A DNA stretch of 62,576 nucleotides from contig BJGQ01000016.1 of NCBI GenBank assembly GCA_014190575.1, positions 1 through 62,576 on the forward strand, read 5' to 3'. The DNA comes from Bacteroidota bacterium (lineage in GTDB: Bacteria; Bacteroidota; Bacteroidia; Chitinophagales; UBA10324). Shown piece by piece: positions 55,264-62,576 of this stretch; within the stretch, counting starts at the first letter, position 1; each line of letters starts with the position of its first letter. The notes under the pieces were generated by a model. That model was not told the DNA's origin, ran no database searches, and worked only from the letters and a program-made list of their open reading frames with translations. A program made the translations under genes and the position numbers.

Positions 55264-56894
55264 ATGAAATTATTAAAACGAATTACATCAACGCTGATTG
55301 CAGTAACTCTTTTTTCAGCAGTGGAAAAGCACAAACACTTTCGCTCGAAAAAATTTATGAGATAACTGGAAAAGCCAATCGTGGCTATATAGGAAATATA
55401 AATATTGATGAAGCGAGTAACCTGATAGAGTTGACTTATGTAACAAAAGCAAATGATACAAAAGCGAAATTCGAAACTTATCAGTTCGATACAAAATTCA
55501 ATTTTATAAAAGTAACTGCTGATGAAATTGAATTTGAAAAAGCAAGTGTGAAGTACACCTGGTTTAAATTCAAGGGAGAAAATTATACAGTTGAAGCAGT
55601 TTCGGTTGAAGGAAATTTAATGGGAACATTAGTGTTGAAGCGCAAACAAATTACTTACAAATGGAATTGGTGGTGGGGCGGATATGACATGTATGTAAAA
55701 CTATTGGAGAAACTGAAACCAAAATCTGACGAAGGAAATAAATATTATGTTTATTCAAAAGTAGAGAACGATGTAACCGGTGATGTAGTGGTATTGGTAG
55801 GAGAGAAAGCGAAAATTCAAAAAGGTACAGACCCATTCTTGTACATGAAAAAATTTTACTTCTTAAGAATCACAAAAGATTTGGATTTTGTTCAGGATAG
55901 TCCGTTTGAATTTGAAAATCCGCAGGTGATTGTATAGTCACAATTGATAGCCGATGAAGGCGCTGATGATGAAGACGAAGATACATCGGCAAGTAATCTC
56001 GGAATTTTATTTGCACCTGCAGGTGGCGCAGGATTCAGTAAAGCTGCTGATGCAGATGCAAAGCATTACACATTTATAAGTTGTAATCCGCTTGGAGTTA
56101 TTGATACTAAAGTAAGTTTCACTTCGGGCATGTCGGTGTGGGGAGTGAATGCAATGGTGAATATTCAGGGGAGCATTGTGATTTTTGGTCCGTCAAAAGG
56201 CGATGAAAAATATTTTAATCAGGTGATGACCGCAGGTCTTGATCCTGAAACTTTGAAGTGGGATCATTTTCAAATTATGAAAATCACTACCGGACAAGTT
56301 GCATGGATAAACGCTATTACTATTGATGAATTTGAAAATAAATTGCAAACTCCACCATCGCAAAAAAAATCGCCCGCTTATAAAGAAAAGAAATTTTCGT
56401 TCTCGAATGTTTCGTACACAACATCGGGTAACATATTTATAATGGGACAAAATTTTTCGTTGAATCAGGATAAAGTCCGCAAGTATGAAGATCCACCGAT
56501 GTTTCAATTTGACAATGGCGGAAGATTGAAAGCGCAATTCGGCGTGCATCGTGATGAGAATAATAAGTATGCTGAAATGGCGCCATGCGCAATGAATTTA
56601 ATTGAAACCAACGATGGCAAAAGCGCTTACTGGATGATTGCTGAAATAAAAGGAATGAGAACTGAAACTGAATTAGGCGCATCGAAATATAAAATGCTGG
56701 TGTATCCTTCAGTTGCTAAAATAAATATTACAGGAGCCACCATTGGCGATTTTGCCGGATTTGGTCAGGATACTTATTATCTGAACAATCGCTTTATGTT
56801 TTTACCAATGGATGAAAAAAATTCAATCGTGTTTTTTGGTGAAACCAAGAATGGAAGAACACTTTGGTTTGGAAAAATGCCTGTGACGAATTAA
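55264..56894 (+). pseudogene. Broken secreted protein gene: one frameshift and one in-frame TAG
   Basis: The ATG at 55264 gives a signal peptide (MKLLKRITSTLIAVTL), but the frame ends wrongly. The body continues in another frame from SSGKAQTLSLEKIYEITGKA; one extra T in the T6 run at ~55310-55315 would join them (TLFFSSGKAQ). In-frame TAG at 55935-55937 then interrupts the body, and the same frame goes on to 56894 (SQLIADEGADDEDEDTSASN), with no further shift. TAG is one change from CAG. The repaired protein would be ~540 residues, secreted, with a Trp-rich segment (KWNWWWGGYDMYVK) and an acidic linker. No family recognised. Confidence 0.7.
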
Positions 56895-56918
56895 TCTTTG
56901 AAATTATTTTTTTGTAGA

Positions 56919-56948
56919 GGCAGCAGATTTTTCTGCTGCCTTTTTTTT
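56919..56948 (+). terminator. Terminator after the broken gene
   Basis: GGCAGCAGA / TCTGCTGCC, a perfect 9-bp stem with a TTTT loop, followed by eight T. It lies 24 nt past the end of the broken gene and faces the HMG-CoA lyase gene. Confidence 0.85.
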
Positions 56949-56958
56949 GATAAATTTT

Positions 56959-57831
56959 TTAATGAGCAGAATATTTTCCGAATAAATTATCTGCTTCTGA
57001 AATTGCATCGACAAGTTTTGAATCGTCAAGATTCAAATCGAATTTTTTCTCATTGAAATACTGAATCATATTTTCGGTAGGCATATTTCCCGTGAGTTCA
57101 TCATCAGCCATTGGACAACCACCATATCCTTTTAGTGCTCCATCAAATCTTTTGCATCCATTAGTATATGCAGCATCAATTTTTTCTTTCCATTCATTTG
57201 GTTTTGTATGAAAGTGTCCACCAAATTCTATTAGTGGAAATTCAGGAATTAAATGTTTATACAGGCTTGAAATATCTTCTGGCTTAGCAATACCAACAGT
57301 ATCAGCGAGCGAAATAATTTTTATTCCTATCTGGGCCAATCGTTTTGTCCATTGTAAAACAATATCCGCATTCCATTTATCGCCATACGGATTTCCGAAA
57401 CCCATACTCAGATATACCACTAATTGTTTTTTATTCTGTTCACAAATATTCCAGATGCTTTCCACTGACTTAAGGGATTCTTCAATAGTTGCATTTGTAT
57501 TTCGCTTTTGAAAAGTTTCGGAAATAGAAAACGGAAAACCCATAAATGAAATCTGTTCAAACATATTCGCTTCTCTCGCACCGCGAACATTTGCAATGAT
57601 GGCTAACAAATTTGTTTTAGAATTATCTAAATCCAGTTTCGGAAGCAGCAAGGCAGTATCAGCCAATTGAGGAATTGCATGAGGTGAAACAAAACTTCCA
57701 AAGTCAAGTGTATCAAACCCAACTTTCAATAATGTATTGAGATAAGCGATTTTTTCTTCAGTTGGAATAAATGCTTTCAACCCTTGCATTGCATCACGCG
57801 GACACTCAACTAATTTTATTTCGTTTGTCAT
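56959..57831 (-). CDS. Hydroxymethylglutaryl-CoA lyase
   Basis: HMG-CoA lyase cleaves HMG-CoA to acetyl-CoA and acetoacetate in leucine breakdown. With the start at MTNEIKLVECPRDAMQGLKA (a TTG four codons upstream is less likely) the product is 290 residues. It is a DRE-TIM barrel: VECPRDAMQG replaces the usual E-x-x-RDG-x-Q, SFVSPHAIPQLADTA is diagnostic, and GGHFHTKPNEW and GGCPMADDELTGNMPTE carry the metal-binding His pair and the catalytic Cys segment. RDA instead of RDG is normal in the Bacteroidota group. The scoAB genes nearby could take the acetoacetate. Confidence 0.88.
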   Translation of the reverse strand: MTNEIKLVECPRDAMQGLKAFIPTEEKIAYLNTLLKVGFDTLDFGSFVSPHAIPQLADTALLLPKLDLDNSKTNLLAIIANVRGAREANMFEQISFMGFPFSISETFQKRNTNATIEESLKSVESIWNICEQNKKQLVVYLSMGFGNPYGDKWNADIVLQWTKRLAQIGIKIISLADTVGIAKPEDISSLYKHLIPEFPLIEFGGHFHTKPNEWKEKIDAAYTNGCKRFDGALKGYGGCPMADDELTGNMPTENMIQYFNEKKFDLNLDDSKLVDAISEADNLFGKYSAH

Positions 57832-57963
57832 TTCAGAACACAAAGAAAGTTAACCAAATTAAAATCTGATTGCTTTCAATAATTATAAAAATATTTCTGA
57901 ATTACACGACACGAAAAAAAAGCAATCAAAATTTCTGAAGAATAAAATCTTTAAGCAGAAAAA

Positions 57964-58488
57964 TTATTTCCCGAACAACTCTTTAATTTTTTCTTCCAGT
58001 AAAAACTCATCCCCATCTACATATCCTGTATGAGTTTCAACAATGTTTCCGGCTTGGTCTATAACCAAAGTATAAGGTGGTGCCTGAAAATTCAATGCAT
58101 GCATTAAATCCTGATTCGGGTCCAGCATAATTGTGAATGGCCATCCGGAACCATCAACGGTGGTTTTCACTTTCGCTGAATTTTTTGAATCATCAATGCT
58201 CACGGCAATAAATTCAACTTTATATTTTTCTTTCCACTCAGGATACATTTCCGCAATATTATTTAATTCTTTTTTACATGGCACGCACCAGGTAGCCCAA
58301 AAATCTATCACGACAATATTTCCTTTTCCAACCAACGTGCTGATGTCAACCTTTTCTCCCTTCATATTGGTGACATTTATTGAAGGAAGTTTTTTTCCGT
58401 CTTGTGCGAATGATTGATTGAGTGAAACTGAAAGTACAATCAACAAGGCGAGTAGTTTGTTTTGGAAATTGCTAACGAACATTTTCAT
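57964..58488 (-). CDS. TlpA-like periplasmic thioredoxin
   Basis: The 174-residue protein (start at MKMFVSNFQNKLLALLIVLS; a start 20 codons upstream lacks any signal) has a Sec signal peptide cleaved after SFAQ (~30) and one thioredoxin domain (~35-174). The redox motif is FWATWCVPCKKE and the cis-Pro lies in QAPPYTLVIDQAGNIV. It differs from the two DUF4369 paralogues at 41-44 kb in having no N-terminal domain. It diverges from a DUF6029 barrel gene whose neighbour is an Omp28 thioredoxin-like lipoprotein, so the cluster may serve envelope redox or export. Confidence 0.88.
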   Translation of the reverse strand: MKMFVSNFQNKLLALLIVLSVSLNQSFAQDGKKLPSINVTNMKGEKVDISTLVGKGNIVVIDFWATWCVPCKKELNNIAEMYPEWKEKYKVEFIAVSIDDSKNSAKVKTTVDGSGWPFTIMLDPNQDLMHALNFQAPPYTLVIDQAGNIVETHTGYVDGDEFLLEEKIKELFGK

Positions 58489-58645
58489 AGAATTTATTGT
58501 GGTTTGGGGATTTGATTTTTCAATTATGATGCCATCAAAGAAAACCAAATGTAAGCAAGCAGTTATTATTTCAAAATTGGTTGTAATTCACATCTCACTA
58601 AAATCATATTGATTCTTATATATTTATCGCCTCAAATTCTTCAGC

Positions 58646-60232
58646 ATGAAAAGAGCCATACTGCTTCTCTTACTTTCAATCATTTCGTTCCGCAACTTTG
58701 CACAACAAGGCGGTCAATTGAGTGGCAATCTTCAATTGAATTCTTATTTCTTCATGAAGGATTCTGTCATTGGTGCTAACGGCACTCCATTATATGAGCA
58801 CTATTTAACTTCTGATGAATCATGGCTCAATCTCAATTACAGTATCATGGGATTTACTGCCGGAATAAGAGCAGATTTTTTTCACAACTCTAATTTGTTC
58901 AATCCGCTTTCATCTTATTCTGATCAGGGGTTGGGCTTTTGGTTTATCACCAAGGAAGTAAAAAATTTAAAAATCACAGCCGGAAATTTTTACGATCAGT
59001 TCGGAAGTGGAATTGTTTTTCGCAGTTACGAAGATCGCGGACTCGGTGTTGACTATGCGGTAATGGGTTTGAAACTCGATTATAAAATAAATGATCATTG
59101 GAAAATAAAAGGATTCACCGGTCGCCAGAAAAATCAATTTCTCACCTACAAACCAATTATGAAAGGATTAAATCTGGAAGGTGATGTTCCGATCGGCGAT
59201 AACATTCGATTGATTCCAGGTATTGCTTACATGAACAGAACCATAGATCAGGAAAACATGAACAGCATTGTAAGTACCATTAATACTTATGATTTGGAAC
59301 AACGCTTTTGTCCAATGTATAATGTATATGTAATGTCGGCTTACAATACTTTGAATTATAAAAACCTGTCGTGGTATGCAGAGTATGCGTACAAAACTCA
59401 TGAAGCAATTTATACTGCTTCTTCAAAGCTAGAAGACAAAAGCGGCAATGTTGCATACACCACTTTATCCTATTCGAAAAAAGGTATTGGAATAACAGGG
59501 CAATACAAGCGCACCGAAAATTTTGTGTTGCGCACTTCGCCGAATGAAGCATTGTTGAATGGTGTACTCGATTATCTGCCATCATTAACAAGGCAAAATA
59601 CCTTGCGCTTGTTATCACGCTACAATGCAGCGGCGCAATATTTAGGTGAGCAGGCTTATGAAGGCGATGTGATTTTCACTCCTAAAAAAGGAATAACTGT
59701 TACACTCAATTATTCGAAAGTTGATGATTTAAAAAACACTAATCTGTTTCAGGAAATTTATGGAGATGTGGAATTTGCTGTATCGAAAAAGTTTAAACCA
59801 CAAATCGGATTTCAAACCGTTACCTACAATCAGGAAGTATATCAGAACGAACCCGGTGTGCCTGTTGTAAAAACAATGACTCCGTTTGCCGAAGCAACTT
59901 ATAAAATCAATAAGAAAAAATCATTGCGGGCAGAGTTGCAATACCTTTCTTCTGATCAGGATTATGGCAGTTGGGCCTTTGGTTTAATGGAATTCACCAT
60001 TGCTCCGAAATTTTCTTTTTCGGTTTCTGATATGTATAACATCAAACCTAATCCTGAAAAAAATCCGAATAAATTAAATTACTATAATTTCTTTTTTGGC
60101 TTCACACAGAACGCAACCCGTTTTTCAATTAGTTATTTAAAACAGGTGGAAGGATACAATTGTACAGGTGGCGTTTGTCGTTACGAACCTGCTTTCAGCG
60201 GAGTAAAAATGGGAATCACTTCAACCTTTTAA
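58646..60232 (+). CDS. DUF6029 family outer-membrane protein
   Basis: The 528-residue protein has a signal peptide cleaved near RNFAQ (~20). The mature part has alternating strand stretches throughout (GNLQLNSYFFMKDS, LNLNYSIMGFTAGIRADFF, TAGNFYDQFGSGIVFRSYED near residue 115) and ends in an aromatic residue (KMGITSTF), as expected of a large outer-membrane barrel of DUF6029 type. The NFYEQFGSG-like segment is the family signature. Function is unknown. The next gene starts 12 nt later, so they form an operon. Confidence 0.78.
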   Translation: MKRAILLLLLSIISFRNFAQQGGQLSGNLQLNSYFFMKDSVIGANGTPLYEHYLTSDESWLNLNYSIMGFTAGIRADFFHNSNLFNPLSSYSDQGLGFWFITKEVKNLKITAGNFYDQFGSGIVFRSYEDRGLGVDYAVMGLKLDYKINDHWKIKGFTGRQKNQFLTYKPIMKGLNLEGDVPIGDNIRLIPGIAYMNRTIDQENMNSIVSTINTYDLEQRFCPMYNVYVMSAYNTLNYKNLSWYAEYAYKTHEAIYTASSKLEDKSGNVAYTTLSYSKKGIGITGQYKRTENFVLRTSPNEALLNGVLDYLPSLTRQNTLRLLSRYNAAAQYLGEQAYEGDVIFTPKKGITVTLNYSKVDDLKNTNLFQEIYGDVEFAVSKKFKPQIGFQTVTYNQEVYQNEPGVPVVKTMTPFAEATYKINKKKSLRAELQYLSSDQDYGSWAFGLMEFTIAPKFSFSVSDMYNIKPNPEKNPNKLNYYNFFFGFTQNATRFSISYLKQVEGYNCTGGVCRYEPAFSGVKMGITSTF

Positions 60233-60244
60233 AAGCAAGCAATC

Positions 60245-61069
60245 ATGAAATCATTGATAAAAATTTTTACTGCACTTTTAATTTTATTGCTTTCAACCAT
60301 TTACTTGATGGGGTGTAAGGAAACTTGTCCAGAGATTGATAAATCGCAACCAAATAGAAATGTTTTGATTGAGGAATTTACAGGAGTTCGTTGTGTAAAT
60401 TGTCCTCAAGGACATCAACTTGCAGCGTCACTTCAAGAATCATATCCAGAAGGAAGTGTTATTGTTGTGGCTATCCATTCAGGGGCATTAGCTGGTCCTT
60501 ATCCTTTTGGAACGCATAATTTCCTTACTACACATGGAAGTGAAATTGATGCACAAATTGGACCGTCAGGATTTTGGCCAAGTGCTGATATTAATAGAAA
60601 ATTATTTTCTGGTGAAACAGAGAGATATTTAGATAAAGCCAAATGGCCTGGTTATGTTGCTCAGGAATTAACTGGTTCGGATCCTAAAGTTCGAATAGAA
60701 GAGGAACATCAATTTAATGATACTTCAAGGTTACTAAATTTAACAGTAAAATTATTCTATAATGAAACGGTCAATAACAATAATAATTTAAGTGTAATGC
60801 TTACAGAAAGCGGGTTAATTGAACCACAACTTGGTCAATCCGGAATAGATACATTTTATGTTCATAGACATGTGTTGCGAGATATGATGACTCAATCACT
60901 TGGAGATCCAATTGACGGTACAAAAGATATAAACCACCCCTTAAATATTTCACTACCTTCTTTTACAATTCCGGCTTCATGGAATGCTGACAGTGTACAC
61001 ATCGTAACATTTGTAACTGATACTGATAGTTTGAATGTATTACAGGTGATTGAAAATAAGTTGAAGTAA
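60245..61069 (+). CDS. Omp28-family thioredoxin-like lipoprotein
   Basis: Omp28 was named from a P. gingivalis outer-membrane protein. The 274-residue protein has a lipoprotein signal (lipobox LMGC, Cys ~24), NVLIEEFTGVRCVNCPQGHQ with a CxxC motif (~48-51) as in the thioredoxin-like Omp28 fold, then a beta-sandwich domain (~150-274: RLLNLTVKLFYNETVNNNN, DSVHIVTFVTDTDSLNVL). Redox activity is possible but unproven. It lies 12 nt after the DUF6029 gene. Confidence 0.82.
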   Translation: MKSLIKIFTALLILLLSTIYLMGCKETCPEIDKSQPNRNVLIEEFTGVRCVNCPQGHQLAASLQESYPEGSVIVVAIHSGALAGPYPFGTHNFLTTHGSEIDAQIGPSGFWPSADINRKLFSGETERYLDKAKWPGYVAQELTGSDPKVRIEEEHQFNDTSRLLNLTVKLFYNETVNNNNNLSVMLTESGLIEPQLGQSGIDTFYVHRHVLRDMMTQSLGDPIDGTKDINHPLNISLPSFTIPASWNADSVHIVTFVTDTDSLNVLQVIENKLK

Positions 61070-61080
61070 AAAACGCAAAT

Positions 61081-62576
61081 GAAAATTAGCTGGAACTGGC
61101 TCAAAGAATATTTACCTACTGATATTGATGTAAACGAAGCCGCCGATATTCTCACCCGAATAGGGTTGGAAGTTGAAGATATTATTAAGCACGAATCCAT
61201 TCGAGGAGGACTTGCAGGATTGAAGGTTGGCTTTGTAAAAGAAGTTGCTGCGCATCCAAATGCTGATAAACTGCGAATCACAAAAGTGGATGTTGGTGGT
61301 GTAACAGATTTGCAAATTGTTTGCGGCGCACCGAATGTTGCTGCCGGACAAAAAGTTATTGTGGCGGTTGATGGCACAACTGTTCATCCTGTAACAGGTG
61401 ACCCATTCAAAATAAAAAAATCAAAAATTAGGGGAGAAGTAAGCGATGGAATGATTTGCGCTGAAGACGAAATTGGTTTAAGCGGAAGTCATGAAGGCAT
61501 AATGATTTTGCAGGAAGATGCAAGTGTCGGAAGTGATGTAAAAGATTTATTCAACCTGAAAGATGATTACGCATTGGAGATTGGATTGACTCCGAATCGT
61601 TCCGATGCTTTTTCTCACATTGGTGTTGCGCGCGATTTACGAGCGTGGTTAGTCACTCACAAAAATTATTCGCAGCAACTGAATATTCCTGCAACATTTT
61701 TTTCAGATGAAAAAAATCTGAAGCCCTCACCAATTGAAATTACTGTTGAAGATTCGATTGCATGTCCGAGATACATGGGTTTGTTGCTCACAGGTGTAAC
61801 AGTTCGCGAATCACCTGAATGGTTGAAGCATCGGATTGAAAGTATTGGTTTGCGCTCTATTAATAATGTGGTGGATATTACCAATTTTGTGTTGCACGAA
61901 TGCGGTCAGCCGTTGCATGCTTTCGATATAGATTGCATTGCCGGAAATAAAGTGATTGTAAAAAAACTTCCGGAAGGAACTCCATTCATCACATTGGATG
62001 AAAAAGAAATAAAACTTTCGAAAGATGATTTGATGATTTGCAATGCAACGGAAGGAATGTGCATTGCCGGAGTTTTTGGTGGGAAGAAAAGTGGCGTGAC
62101 TGACACAACAAAAAATATTTTTTTAGAGAGCGCTAATTTTCATTCAGGCACTATTCGCAAAACAGCCGTCCGACATAATCTTCGTACCGATGCAGCTATT
62201 CACTTTGAAAAAGGAATTGATATTTCGCTTACTGAATATGCCATTCGTCGTGCAGCTTTATTGATGCAGGAATTCGCCGGAGCAAAAATTGAATATCAGA
62301 TTGTTGATGTTTATCCTTCAACTGTAACAGTTAAGAAAGTAGAACTGAATTATTCGCGATTGAATGAGTTGGCTGGTTACAATCTGAATGAAGCACAGGT
62401 TGATAAATCACTTTCGTCATTGGGATTTATTCAGTCAGAAAAAAATTCAGCGCAATCAACCTGGTCGGTTCCTTCGCATAAAATTGATGTGGAATTGTTT
62501 GAAGATGTTGCAGAAGAAATTTTGCGCATCACAGGGTTCGAGCAAATTCCTTTTCCCGGATACATTCATTCCAGCA
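61081..62576 (+). CDS. pheT: Phenylalanyl-tRNA synthetase beta subunit (partial, runs off the window)
   Basis: PheT with PheS charges tRNA(Phe). The frame opens at MKISWNWLKEYLPTDIDVNE and runs on without a stop to the edge (498 codons, about 60 percent of the usual ~800). Visible domains: B1 (~1-40), OB-fold tRNA-binding (~40-155: VGFVKEVAAHPNADKLRITK), B3/B4 editing (~205-400, HECGQPLHAFDID, RKTAVRHNLRTDAAIHFEKG) and the start of B5 (~405-498, ELNYSRLNELAGYNLNEAQV). The ATG follows the Omp28 stop by 11 nt. Confidence 0.95.

Noticed and set aside
55191-55937. A self-standing gene in the first body frame
   Set aside because: It would start at TTG with no signal peptide, while the ATG signal peptide in the other frame fits a single T deletion. 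It is therefore part of the broken gene.
1-62576. CRISPR arrays, tRNA, rRNA or prophage and insertion-sequence genes
   Set aside because: No regularly spaced direct repeats with unique spacers, no tRNA-like cloverleaf, and no transposase or phage protein were seen by eye. A dedicated scan (tRNAscan, CRISPR finder) would settle this.

Overview
The window comes from a Bacteroidota (Bacteroidetes) chromosome, probably an uncultured relative of the Chitinophagales/Sphingobacteriales. The evidence is four type IX secretion (T9SS) cargo proteins with C-terminal sorting domains, Bacteroidota-specific families (DUF3078, DUF4296, DUF6029, Omp28, DUF4369-thioredoxin fusions), promoters of the TTG-N19-TAnnTTTG type, few Shine-Dalgarno sequences, and AT-rich DNA. 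No rRNA, tRNA, CRISPR array, prophage or insertion sequence was seen by eye.

Layout. 1-7.0 kb: a TPR glycosyltransferase-like membrane protein, a small lipoprotein and a giant T9SS phosphatase. 7.1-10.7 kb: the alpha ribosomal operon on the minus strand (infA-rpmJ-rpsM-rpsK-rpsD-rpoA-rplQ) with its own promoter and terminator. 10.8-18.1 kb: mscL, a DUF3078 protein, a GT-C protein, adk-obg, a fatty-acid desaturase and a DUF6883/DUF4926-like pair. 18.2-21.6 kb: M14 peptidase, MazG-like protein and GT87. 21.8-28.4 kb: a tetR-tolC-MFP-RND efflux operon. 28.5-32.0 kb: TauE transporter, a small secreted protein, and a PadR-PspC pair with a palindromic operator. 32.2-38.7 kb: a small membrane protein, lspA, and an extracytoplasmic sigma factor locus. 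38.8-43.8 kb: a LamG T9SS protein, a broken PEGA gene, a lipoprotein and two tandem TlpA paralogues. 44.0-49.2 kb: gatB, alaS and an M23 peptidase. 49.2-50.3 kb: an AT-rich gap with a 24-residue Lys/Ala peptide gene. 50.3-54.4 kb: a YiiX-like lipoprotein, hppD, scoB/scoA and a DUF4296 lipoprotein. 54.5-62.6 kb: yggS, a second broken gene, HMG-CoA lyase, a TlpA, a DUF6029 barrel, an Omp28 lipoprotein, and the start of pheT, which runs off the window.

Most interesting system. At 33.35-38.66 kb, a T9SS/PKD protein, an ECF sigma factor and a one-pass membrane protein ending in a predicted outer-membrane beta-barrel form a tight operon. The same promoter-like sequence (CCCAACCATTCAG, then CGTGTA, with exactly 17 nt between AACC and CGTGTA) lies before this operon and before the next gene, a large PKD/T9SS protein. 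I infer that the sigma factor controls both. The membrane protein looks like an anti-sigma factor that could reach from cytoplasm to outer membrane.

A second signal is a set of six short tracts with a 7-nt period but different words, mostly in gaps between genes. A tandem 90-nt repeat sits beside gatB. Two genes carry in-frame stops and look like young pseudogenes.
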